Below, piece by piece: positions 18,828-26,763 of a DNA stretch of 64,000 nucleotides. The notes under the pieces were generated by a model. The model made no database searches. It was given only the letters and a program-made list of their open reading frames with translations, and was not told where the DNA came from. Numbering within the stretch: position 1 is the first letter of the stretch; each line of letters begins with the position of its first letter. The position numbers were made by a program, and so were the translations under genes. Source of the DNA: Gammaproteobacteria bacterium (lineage in GTDB: Bacteria > Pseudomonadota > Gammaproteobacteria > Pseudomonadales > Cellvibrionaceae); assembly GCA_004172865.1 (NCBI GenBank), contig SEBV01000005.1, positions 1 through 64,000 of the forward strand. Reading direction: 5' to 3'.

Positions 18828-19853
18828 ATGAGCAACAAACTCGAACCAGAACCAATTCCCGTCGAACACACACCACAATCGCATCCCTACGAAAAACTTA
18901 GTCCAGATTTAGTGATGGATGCCGTGGAGGCAAACGGTTATTTAACCGATGCACGAATCCTCGCGTTAAATTCTTATGAGAATCGTGTGTATCAAGTTGG
19001 GATTGAAGGCGGCAGCCCGATCATCGCAAAATTTTATCGCCCCGAACGTTGGACACGCGAACAAATAATTGAGGAACACGAATTTTCACAAGCGCTGAAA
19101 GATTTGGAAATTTCTGTAGTAGCACCGCTGCCGAATGATGACGACGACACTTTGCGTGAATTTGCGGGATTTAATTTTGCGCTTTATTTACGTCAAGGCG
19201 GGCATGCGCCCAATCTGGATGACTTCGATGCATTGTTAAGCCTTGGCCGAACACTCGGTAGAATTCATGCGCTCGGCAAAGCGCGCTTGTTTGAATATCG
19301 CCCCAGTATTTCGGTGCAAACTTTTGCGCGCGAAAGTTATGAGTTTTTACTTGCCAATAATTTTATTCCCAGCGCGTTACATGAAGCTTATCGCACCCTC
19401 GGTGCAGATTTAATTGCGCGTTGCGACACTATTTTTTCACGCGTTAAATACTCACCGATTCGTCTGCATGGCGACTGTCACCCAGGTAATATTTTATGGC
19501 GCGATGAGGTCCCACACTTCGTCGATTTTGATGATGCGCGCAACGGCCCTGCCATTCAGGATTTATGGATGCTGCTTTCAGGCGAGCGCGAGCAACAGAC
19601 CGCACAGCTTGCAGAAGTACTGGAAGGCTATCAGGAGTTTTGTGATTTTGATTTTGCCGAATTGCCACTAATTGAAGCGCTGCGTACTTTGCGAATTATG
19701 CATTACAGCGCATGGCTCGCCCGCCGCTGGACAGACCCGGCATTCCCAAAACATTTTCCATGGTTTAACAGCGAACGTTATTGGGCAGAACATATTTTGG
19801 AATTGCGTGAGCAATTAGCGGCATTGCAAGAACCACCTCTCGTTATTTTTTAA
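18828..19853 (+). CDS. srkA: Stress response kinase A (YihE family)
   Basis: A Ser/Thr kinase of the APH/choline-kinase-like fold (YihE/SrkA) that in E. coli opposes stress-induced death. 341 residues here. Motifs: ENRVYQVGIEG with IAKFYRP (nucleotide lobe and Lys), the catalytic loop RLHGDCHPGNILW (HGDxHxGN) and VDFDDARNGPAIQDLWML for metal binding. Two ATGs occur at 18822 and 18828; I take the second because a GTGAG at 18817-18821 is spaced properly only for it. It stands alone between two terminators. The family call is firm; the targets are unknown. Confidence 0.9.
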   Translation: MSNKLEPEPIPVEHTPQSHPYEKLSPDLVMDAVEANGYLTDARILALNSYENRVYQVGIEGGSPIIAKFYRPERWTREQIIEEHEFSQALKDLEISVVAPLPNDDDDTLREFAGFNFALYLRQGGHAPNLDDFDALLSLGRTLGRIHALGKARLFEYRPSISVQTFARESYEFLLANNFIPSALHEAYRTLGADLIARCDTIFSRVKYSPIRLHGDCHPGNILWRDEVPHFVDFDDARNGPAIQDLWMLLSGEREQQTAQLAEVLEGYQEFCDFDFAELPLIEALRTLRIMHYSAWLARRWTDPAFPKHFPWFNSERYWAEHILELREQLAALQEPPLVIF

Positions 19854-19869
19854 CACAAACTTTGGGCAT

Positions 19870-19901
19870 AAAAAAAGCGAACTCAACGTTCGCTTTTTTT
19901 A
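19870..19901. terminator. Bidirectional terminator between srkA and the Agl-like operon
   Basis: AAGCGAAC (19875-19882), loop TCAAC, GTTCGCTT (19888-19895), with an A-run on the left and T-run on the right. It separates the convergent srkA (plus) and the nine-gene minus-strand operon and can serve both. Confidence 0.88.
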
Positions 19902-19919
19902 TTTTAACGTTCAGAATAA

Positions 19920-20915
19920 TTATTGCGGTAAAAAATCAAACGAATAATTAATCGTGAATCTTGCAACATTACCCGCAGAGAAATTAATAGATTTAATTTT
20001 CGCTAGAATTTTTGACTCAAGCGCAGGGTTTTTCAATTCGCTCGAAACAATTTCAGCATCCACCACTTGTCCAGTTGGATCTATAACCAATTTAACAACC
20101 ACTTTCCCTTGCAGCGTTGCATCTTCTTTAAGGGCGCGATTGTAAATTGAGAATAAAGTCGCTTTGTATTGCTCCATGACTTTGCGTATTTCTTCTTCGC
20201 TGCGCGCGGCTCCGCCGGCTCCATTGCTATTGCCACCACCGGCAGCCGTTGCGCCTGCAGCTTTTTTACTCGCCTCAGCTAATCCACTTTTCACTTTGGT
20301 AGTTTCGCGACCTGAGAGTGCAACACCACCTACATCATGGCTTGCATAAGCGTTGGGATTAATTCCTCCGCTCCCTTTAGTCTGACCACTATTTATCATG
20401 GAGCGATCAACTTGCGTAGCTTGACTCGCACCATTGTTCACGGTGGTTGCAGCCGTTTCCACAGCATCAGTTTGCAAGGCTTCGCGCATCTCCATTAAAT
20501 CATCTTTAAAAGTTGAGATCTGTGCTTGTGCTTGCGCTTTTGCATTGGCGACAGCTTCGCTTTTTGCATCAGGATTTTTCGAGCGCTCCACTGGCTTTTC
20601 AGTAGATTTAACCGGAACCGGTGTTTTTTCAACAGGTTTTTCCACCGGCTTTTTTTCTTCCGGTTTCTTTTCTTCTACCTTGGGCGGTTCAATCGGTATT
20701 GGCGGTGGCAATTCCTGTTTCTCAAGCATCACCCGCGCTAACTGCGGTGGCAGTTCTGCCTTTTCTTTGCGCGTCAGCTCCGGCAATTTAATAATTGTCA
20801 TTGGAATTGAAGCGATGAAAAAAATAATAAATGCAGCGATAAGAATTTTTTTAAAACGCTCATCATCGTTGCTAAGCGACCAGGGTAATTGCATAGTTGA
20901 CATAATGTATGTCAT
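19920..20915 (-). CDS. AgmX/TonB-like energy transducer (Agl-Glt-like operon)
   Basis: A 331-residue bitopic protein: short cytoplasmic N-terminus, one membrane helix (about 24-45, IAAFIIFFIASIPMTIIKL), a Pro/Glu/Lys-rich spacer (KVEEKKPEEKKPVEKP) of TonB type, a Gly/Ala-rich stretch, and a C-terminal TonB/AgmX-PglI domain (EQYKATLFSIYNRALKED, GKVVVKLVIDPTGQVVDAEI). Such proteins carry proton-motive energy from an ExbB/ExbD-type motor to the periplasm or outer membrane. It is the last gene of the nine-gene operon, one base after the second ExbD-like gene. It resembles GltJ/GltG of Myxococcus more than the TonB of iron uptake, judged from its partners; that is inference. Confidence 0.82.
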   Translation of the reverse strand: MTYIMSTMQLPWSLSNDDERFKKILIAAFIIFFIASIPMTIIKLPELTRKEKAELPPQLARVMLEKQELPPPIPIEPPKVEEKKPEEKKPVEKPVEKTPVPVKSTEKPVERSKNPDAKSEAVANAKAQAQAQISTFKDDLMEMREALQTDAVETAATTVNNGASQATQVDRSMINSGQTKGSGGINPNAYASHDVGGVALSGRETTKVKSGLAEASKKAAGATAAGGGNSNGAGGAARSEEEIRKVMEQYKATLFSIYNRALKEDATLQGKVVVKLVIDPTGQVVDAEIVSSELKNPALESKILAKIKSINFSAGNVARFTINYSFDFLPQ

Positions 20916-20916
20916 A

Positions 20917-21441
20917 TCAACCTCCCGTTACGGCTTTATTGCTCGCGTCTTTATGCGAAACTGCCAGGGCAATTTTGCGATAATCAGCAGCAACACAAGT
21001 CGCCATAATTTTTTTCAACTGCTCATAGGGAATTGCACGATCGCCTAAAATAGTAACGGGTCGACCTTCCGCTTTTTCCTTTTCATCCAAAGGAGGTGCC
21101 TGACTTGCCAAGACTTTTAATTCATTTTCAAGCGGCGCAAATCGCGATGCTGGATCAGCCATCAATTCAATGATACTACCCACACGTTGACCGGCAACAA
21201 TAATGTCAGTCGAACTTACGGTAATCACAATAGTTTGACCTGGCATGGTGTCTGAAATTGACACAGGCAATTTAATGGATTTATCCGAATTCAACACTTC
21301 TACGTTGGATGAGTAATTAATTAAAAGAAAAAATATCAACAAGGTAAAACAGTCAATCAGTGGCACCAAATTTAAACGGGGCACGTGATTTAAACGCTGG
21401 CGATGTTTTGCCATACGTTTTGCGCGCATGGACATTTTCAT
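20917..21441 (-). CDS. ExbD/TolR-like protein, second paralogue
   Basis: A 174-residue ExbD/TolR family protein, a motor subunit paired with a TolQ/ExbB-type channel. N-terminal basic region, one transmembrane helix with the key Asp in LVPLIDCFTLLIFFLLINYS (Asp about 29), then a periplasmic domain with a central VILGDRAIPYEQLKKIM-type block (VTILGDRAIPYEQLKK). It overlaps the first ExbD-like gene by four bases. Having two different ExbD-like genes after one TolQ-like gene is the Agl (AglQ, AglS) arrangement. The periplasmic loop has an insert (ASQAPPLDEKEKAEGRP). Confidence 0.85.
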   Translation of the reverse strand: MKMSMRAKRMAKHRQRLNHVPRLNLVPLIDCFTLLIFFLLINYSSNVEVLNSDKSIKLPVSISDTMPGQTIVITVSSTDIIVAGQRVGSIIELMADPASRFAPLENELKVLASQAPPLDEKEKAEGRPVTILGDRAIPYEQLKKIMATCVAADYRKIALAVSHKDASNKAVTGG

Positions 21442-21986
21442 GGTTGTCCTCCTTGCGCGCCACTGACTGCTTGCGTTTGTTCTCCGGGTGGAGGTGCATC
21501 GCCCAATGAAACTTCAGGAAATAATTCTGCATTGACCACAGACGTTGCAACCACTGTGCGATAGGAACGCACTGTGTCCATTACGGCAACCAGAGTTTGG
21601 TAATCGGTATTTTTTTCTGACAACAAATAAATATCGCGTTTTTGAATTCCTTTATCAGCCAACTGACGTTTAATTTCTTGCAGATAAAGTGTCAGGTTTT
21701 CGAAATCATATTTTCCACTTGCAGTTTTTTCGATTCGTTTTAAACGAATACCCGCGGGATAATTAATATCAAAATAATCCGGACGAATCACAAGCTCAAG
21801 CTGAGCTGGTGGCTCTACTTGTTCAGCACTCGCAGCGGGAAGATCGGGTAATTTCAAATCCAGCACAGTAATGTGCGATAGCACCATGCCCATCAACAAC
21901 ACAGGCACAAGCACCACAACTAAATTGATAAACGCTGTAACGTCAACGTCAGCGTCTTCGCCATTTCTTTTCAATAATCGGCGCAT
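21438..21986 (-). CDS. ExbD/TolR-like protein, first paralogue
   Basis: A 182-residue ExbD/TolR-like protein. The membrane helix follows a short acidic N-terminus (EDADVDVTAFINLVVVLVPV). The canonical proton-accepting Asp of ExbD (D in LIDIIF-type motifs) is replaced at the helix start by an Asn (FINLVVVLVP), so its proton role may differ from that of the second paralogue. A periplasmic domain follows (YDFENLTLYLQEIKRQLADK, YQTLVAVMDTVRSYR). It lies 53 bases after the TolQ-like gene. Confidence 0.8.
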   Translation of the reverse strand: MRRLLKRNGEDADVDVTAFINLVVVLVPVLLMGMVLSHITVLDLKLPDLPAASAEQVEPPAQLELVIRPDYFDINYPAGIRLKRIEKTASGKYDFENLTLYLQEIKRQLADKGIQKRDIYLLSEKNTDYQTLVAVMDTVRSYRTVVATSVVNAELFPEVSLGDAPPPGEQTQAVSGAQGGQP

Positions 21987-22039
21987 TTTGGTTTTACCTC
22001 TAACCTACAATTATTTGGTTTTATCAATTCGAACCACAA

Positions 22040-22714
22040 TTATTGTTTGGCTGGGTTATTTTCAGAACGTTGTTTTGCGACTAAATCTTGTGCGTGGGTT
22101 AAAATATTCATGCATTTCACGCCAGCCATTTCAAGGCTGTCGACAATTTCAAGGGTGCGACTTTGAATCATGGCGTGACTGAGTAAAAGTGGAATTGCCG
22201 TGAACAAACCGAATGCTGTTGCGTTCATGGCTACCGCAATACTCGCTGATAACAGCGCTGCTTTTTCTGAAGGGTCAGCATTGGCAACCGCACCAAATGC
22301 TTCACTCAAACCGGAAATAGTACCAAGCAAACCTAACAAGGTTGCAACGTTGGCAAGAGTTGCCAAATAGCCAGTGCGGCGCTCTAAACGCGGCACAGCT
22401 TCCATTACACCCTCTTCCATTGCTAATTCAATATCTTCGCGACGGCTTGACTGCGCCATACGCTGCAAACCTGCGCTGATAATTTTTGCGACTGGCGCTT
22501 CGGAAGATTTACCGATATTCAGCGCGCCCTGATAATCTTTTTTCTGCAGCAATGCGAGAATACGATCAAATGCATCGCGATTCGATTTTTTGGCTTTCGC
22601 CAAAAATATAAAGCGCTCAATAACAATCGCTGCGCCTACTATTAAAATCGCGCCGATTGGAAACATAAAAATGCCTCCGTCTTGAAAGAAGCGAATAATG
22701 CCTGCTGTAGTCAT
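22040..22714 (-). CDS. MotA/TolQ/ExbB-like proton channel subunit
   Basis: A 224-residue channel protein with three transmembrane segments (about 18-38, 118-138 and 160-180), including YLATLANVATLLGLLGTISGLSEAF and ATAFGLFTAIPLLL, the TolQ/ExbB signature. It forms the channel of a proton-driven motor with ExbD-type partners. Its gene starts 51 bases after the small exported protein and precedes both ExbD-like genes. Orthology to AglR of Myxococcus as opposed to ExbB or TolQ is inferred from the neighbourhood, not from the sequence alone. Confidence 0.88.
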   Translation of the reverse strand: MTTAGIIRFFQDGGIFMFPIGAILIVGAAIVIERFIFLAKAKKSNRDAFDRILALLQKKDYQGALNIGKSSEAPVAKIISAGLQRMAQSSRREDIELAMEEGVMEAVPRLERRTGYLATLANVATLLGLLGTISGLSEAFGAVANADPSEKAALLSASIAVAMNATAFGLFTAIPLLLSHAMIQSRTLEIVDSLEMAGVKCMNILTHAQDLVAKQRSENNPAKQ

Positions 22715-22765
22715 AGGGTTTTCCTCTACACAAAATTAAAAATATGGGTTGACTGTTTTTAAAAA

Positions 22766-23170
22766 TTATTTCTTTTCGTCGGAGCTTTCTAACTCGCGGC
22801 GCAACTCTTCTCTTTCAATATGGCCGAACACTGCTTTTTGTTCATTATCCAGTGATTCAAAATCTACGTTGCCTGCCATGGGTGACTGCCAGGGTAAAAT
22901 ATAAAGGACGCGTGGCTGTTCCTGATTTCCGGTGACCGTTGTTTGCAAACTAATGCTGGCGTCCTGCACCATTTTTTTTGCAGGTGTTGCCTTATCAGTT
23001 CCACTTATCTGCGTGTTATCTGGGGTATTAGCAACTAGCGCAGGTTGAGTTTGCGCATCCACTTTTTTATCAGCTATTACAGGTGCTGAGCTTTGTGCAA
23101 AAGATTCAGCTGTAATTAGCATCGCAAGGCTTGCAAAAAATACTGCGAATCGCGAATGAAAATTGCGCAT
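22766..23170 (-). CDS. Small exported protein of the Agl-Glt-like operon
   Basis: A 134-residue protein of unknown family. Residues 1-25 form a signal peptide (FAVFFASLAMLITAESFA, cleavage before Gln-Ser-Ser). The middle is Thr/Ala/Lys-rich and looks disordered. The last 50 residues contain a short motif (PRVLYILPWQSPMAGNVDF) and an acidic helix (LDNEQKAVFGHIEREELRRE). It follows the TPR lipoprotein by one base and precedes the TolQ-like gene. No function can be assigned beyond membership in this operon. Confidence 0.7.
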   Translation of the reverse strand: MRNFHSRFAVFFASLAMLITAESFAQSSAPVIADKKVDAQTQPALVANTPDNTQISGTDKATPAKKMVQDASISLQTTVTGNQEQPRVLYILPWQSPMAGNVDFESLDNEQKAVFGHIEREELRRELESSDEKK

Positions 23171-23171
23171 A

Positions 23172-23906
23172 TTATTTAGCCTCTGCTTTATCAGTTGCTT
23201 TGCCCGAATTTACCCGGCGCTGCACTTCTGCAACCCAACTATCCACCTGTTTATCGGGCGCTGCCAATAATTGTTGGTAGGCTTGATAATGCGGTAAGGC
23301 TTGCTCAGGTTTACTTAAGTACAGATCATACAAAATCGCAATGTTTTTATGGCCTTCAGGATAAAAAGGCCAAATTGCCAACGCTTTTTGGTACAAACTT
23401 TCAGCGGCGGTAAAATCACCGGCTTCGCGTTTCAACACCGCCAAGTGATTATAGGCGTCTACATTTTTAGGATTGGCCGCTATGGCGCGATTAAATGCGT
23501 CAGCTGCTTTCTCGTTATCACCTTTGTTACGATAAACAATACCCAGGTTTAAAAAGACACCCGAAAGTTTTGGATTTTTTTCTGCCAACTGTTTCAACGT
23601 TGCTTCAGCGTGATCCCAATTTTTTTGTTGGATCGCGTTTACCGCATCGTAAAAACTAACTTGCACTTGATCATTCAATTTTTGCGGATTTTGCAAGTAG
23701 GGATTCGGAGTCACCGGGCCTGCAGGTAAAACTGAAGTCGGAATATCTGCTTTCGGTTTCGCAGGAGCTTCGCCTTCACCAGATTTATTTTCCGTTATTG
23801 GTTTTTCAATAAATTTATTATCTGCCGGTTTTTCAGGTGCAGAGCCGCAGGCGCTCACTAACAATGACATCACAAAAAGTGCAAGCAATGGCTTATTGAA
23901 TTTCAT
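23172..23906 (-). CDS. TPR lipoprotein
   Basis: A 244-residue outer-membrane-type lipoprotein: the signal MKFNKPLLALFVMSLLVSAC ends with Cys20 in a lipobox, then Gly at +2. After a Lys/Glu/Pro linker come three to four tetratricopeptide repeats (for example VFLNLGIVYRNKGDNEKAAD, then DAYNHLAVLKREAGDFTAAE), from about residue 80 to 220. TPRs act as docking surfaces, so it is likely a scaffold of the envelope complex. It overlaps the larger TPR lipoprotein gene by 14 bases. Confidence 0.83.
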   Translation of the reverse strand: MKFNKPLLALFVMSLLVSACGSAPEKPADNKFIEKPITENKSGEGEAPAKPKADIPTSVLPAGPVTPNPYLQNPQKLNDQVQVSFYDAVNAIQQKNWDHAEATLKQLAEKNPKLSGVFLNLGIVYRNKGDNEKAADAFNRAIAANPKNVDAYNHLAVLKREAGDFTAAESLYQKALAIWPFYPEGHKNIAILYDLYLSKPEQALPHYQAYQQLLAAPDKQVDSWVAEVQRRVNSGKATDKAEAK

Positions 23907-26763
23907 TGCTCACCTCCGATACTGATTCAGATTTTTTATAACGCGCGGGCAATAAAGTTGCCAGAGCTTCAAAGCTTTGCTTGACCCATTGGTCGTAAAT
24001 ACCTTTGGTGGTTCGCTGCGCATTAGCTTGATGAATTTGGATAGCTTTTTCTTCGAAAGGCGTAGCTTGCTCTTCCAATAATAAATCGTATTGTTCAAGC
24101 GCAAGCGCATCCAAATCTTTCGGGCGTTCGGACTTCATTAAGTCGCGACTCAACTGAGCGTAAATATCGCCAATGCGATAACTTGCTTGCGTCGTAAATT
24201 CTGCAACACCGTACGCGAGTACAACTTCTTGCGCTTTGAGCGCTTTATCCAAAGCTGCACGCTTTACTTTCAAACTTTGTTTTAACGGCAAGGTGAGCGG
24301 CGTACTCGCGAATTCTTTATAAGGCGCGTCGGCAATTTCATTGGCAGCAGAAGCGGCTAAATATTTGGTGCGATCATTAGCTTGTGCACCTGCCGATGCA
24401 TTTGCATCAATCATGCGCTGCAACCAGTACTGACGTTTGCTGTTATCTTTCAACTCGCCATAGAGTTGCGCTAAATGCAATTCTGCTTCCATGGCTTCGG
24501 CAACTGGCCGTGGATATTCATTGGCGTAGCGTTGATATTGTTCAATCGCCAAGGTTTTGTTGCCCGATTTTTCATACAGCTCCGCACCCATCGCCAGGGA
24601 TTGGCGTTTAACATTGGGATCGTTACTGCTGCGTTCCATAATGCTCAACTCACTAGCGGCCAATGCCCACTTGCTTTGGTTTTGATAAATTAAAACCAGT
24701 TTCGCAGGAATAGATGCGGTGAGTTCGTGCTTGGGATATTGCTGGCGGAAACTTAAATAAACTTGTTCGGCTTCAGACCATTTTTGTTGCTCGATTAAAT
24801 AAACGCCCGCATCGTAACGACCTTTAATGGCGATATCGCTATCAGGCGCAACGTCAGAGATGCGCAATAGTTTCGCAATAGCCTGATCTTTTTGACCCAA
24901 ACTCAAATCACTTTGCGCTTGCTGATAAATACTGGCGGCAATGCGATCACGCATTTGTTGTGCAGTAGGCGCGCCCGGTGTTTGTGCATTGGCTGGCAAT
25001 AGGGTCAAAACCTGCCAATAAGCTTTTTCAGCACCGGCATAATTTTTATCATCAAAATTACTATGGCCTAACACCAACCATGCAGTGAATTGCAATTTCG
25101 GTTCTGCTGGCGGTTTTAAATTAATAATTTCTTCAGCGACTGTGGCAGCTTCAGCAAAACGTTTTTGATTAAGCAATTCTTGCGCAGCTTGTGTGAGTAC
25201 CGCGGCAGCGCGTGGATCAGCAGGATAGCCCTGGGCAAATTTTAATGCGTAATTGGTTTTACGCTCTTGCCAAGCGGCTTTTTGTGTTTCGGCCAGTAAT
25301 TGCCCCGTTGCTAATTCGTTCGCCAAGAGCACAATTGAATAACCTGCATCAGCACCGTGTTCTTTATCCTGATATTGATAGGCAACTTGTTCGTAAGCGT
25401 TGATGGCTTGCGGATAATCGCCCGACTCACTTAAAGATTCAGCAAGCAAAAACGTCATCTCGGAATTTTTTGGATCTTTTGGGAAAGTGGCAACAAATTC
25501 GCGATACCAATTTGCGGCGCGACTAAACGACGCTCTGGATTCGGTTTTATTCGTAACCGCTAATTCCTGCGCTTGCGCGTGTTCAAACTCGGCCAATTCT
25601 TGTAAGGATTTATGCAAATAATTTAACGCGTTTACACCAACTAGCCCGTTACGCTGAGTCCAATAAGTGCTGCTGATACCGTAGCGTTGAATATATTCCT
25701 GCTTCGCTGGCAAAATTAAACTGGGGAAATTGCCCTGCTCATAAACGCTGATCATTTTGATCGAAAATTCAGGCGCATAATCACTTAGGGGATTATGCTC
25801 TACAAAACTTTTATAAGTTTCGGCGCTATCGCTAAAGCGTTTTTTATCGAGATAAAGTTGACCTAAATTTTCGTAGAGCAAATGTTCGTAAACGCGATCA
25901 CCCATTTCCTTTTGCAAATCGATAATCGACTGCGCGCCTTCTAGGTACGAAAACGACAAACTCATTACGTGGAAAGTATCTTCCATCATATTTTTTTGCG
26001 CACCGGACAAACGTTCAACAGCGCCTGCAAGTTGATCTGGCTTTTTCGCAGAGACGAGTAGTTGATCAGTAACTTTCGCAAAGGACTGCAACGCCGAATC
26101 GTAATCGGCACGTTTGAATTCCGCCCAGCCTTGCATGTACAGTGCATTTTGTTGCAGGGGATTGTTTTTATCTTCCGCTACACTTTGGTAATGTTTTTCA
26201 GCGGCGAGATAATCGCCATCCGCAAAGGCTTTTTCAGCGCGACGGAATTGAGTTTCGCCCATGTAAGTGGAAGCAGGCGCGGTTTTCGCTAATTGATCAA
26301 GCGCACTGGCGGCTTCATCGCCACGGCTATCCATGGATAAAGCTTTCGCTAATTTGTAGCGTAATTGATCCAGCTCTACGCCTTTAACCGGCTGACCGGA
26401 TTTTTCTTGCAACGCAATAAGTTCGCGATAGAGCACGATGGGCTTATCAAAATAATGACCTGAATCATTAGCATTTAATTGCTGCTGTTCACTGCGCGCC
26501 ATTTCAAAATCCGCGATGCGCGCCATAATTTGTTGGCGTAATACAGGATCTTCAGCTGAAGCCAATGCTTTTTGATAACTTGTTTCTATCTTATTGTTGT
26601 CGACGATAGCGACAGTATTTTTTGCATCCGGCATAACCGCACTGGGAAGATCAGCAAGAGTTTTTCCCTGATGATTGTCGCCGCCAAACATGTGGCAACC
26701 TGCCAATAAAAAACTGGTGCAAATTAAGGGAGAAGTGCGCGCAAGCCAGGCAATTTTTTTCAT
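23893..26763 (-). CDS. Large TPR lipoprotein
   Basis: A 956-residue lipoprotein: signal with lipobox FLLAGC (Cys23), then TPR-like helical repeats over almost the whole length (for example FRRAEKAFADGDYLAAEKHY, QNALYMQGWAEFKRADYDSA, LYLDKKRFSDSAETYKSFVE). It resembles the periplasmic TPR scaffolds of Glt-type complexes in size and architecture, though direct homology cannot be shown here. The ATG overlaps the stop of the previous gene (ATGA). No enzymatic motif is visible. Confidence 0.8.
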   Translation of the reverse strand: MKKIAWLARTSPLICTSFLLAGCHMFGGDNHQGKTLADLPSAVMPDAKNTVAIVDNNKIETSYQKALASAEDPVLRQQIMARIADFEMARSEQQQLNANDSGHYFDKPIVLYRELIALQEKSGQPVKGVELDQLRYKLAKALSMDSRGDEAASALDQLAKTAPASTYMGETQFRRAEKAFADGDYLAAEKHYQSVAEDKNNPLQQNALYMQGWAEFKRADYDSALQSFAKVTDQLLVSAKKPDQLAGAVERLSGAQKNMMEDTFHVMSLSFSYLEGAQSIIDLQKEMGDRVYEHLLYENLGQLYLDKKRFSDSAETYKSFVEHNPLSDYAPEFSIKMISVYEQGNFPSLILPAKQEYIQRYGISSTYWTQRNGLVGVNALNYLHKSLQELAEFEHAQAQELAVTNKTESRASFSRAANWYREFVATFPKDPKNSEMTFLLAESLSESGDYPQAINAYEQVAYQYQDKEHGADAGYSIVLLANELATGQLLAETQKAAWQERKTNYALKFAQGYPADPRAAAVLTQAAQELLNQKRFAEAATVAEEIINLKPPAEPKLQFTAWLVLGHSNFDDKNYAGAEKAYWQVLTLLPANAQTPGAPTAQQMRDRIAASIYQQAQSDLSLGQKDQAIAKLLRISDVAPDSDIAIKGRYDAGVYLIEQQKWSEAEQVYLSFRQQYPKHELTASIPAKLVLIYQNQSKWALAASELSIMERSSNDPNVKRQSLAMGAELYEKSGNKTLAIEQYQRYANEYPRPVAEAMEAELHLAQLYGELKDNSKRQYWLQRMIDANASAGAQANDRTKYLAASAANEIADAPYKEFASTPLTLPLKQSLKVKRAALDKALKAQEVVLAYGVAEFTTQASYRIGDIYAQLSRDLMKSERPKDLDALALEQYDLLLEEQATPFEEKAIQIHQANAQRTTKGIYDQWVKQSFEALATLLPARYKKSESVSEVSNEIQ

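Noticed and set aside
19920-22714. A conventional TonB-ExbB-ExbD iron uptake system
   Set aside because: Two different ExbD-like genes, an AgmX-type C-terminal domain, three TPR proteins and no receptor gene nearby fit Agl-Glt better, though energy transduction is the same principle.
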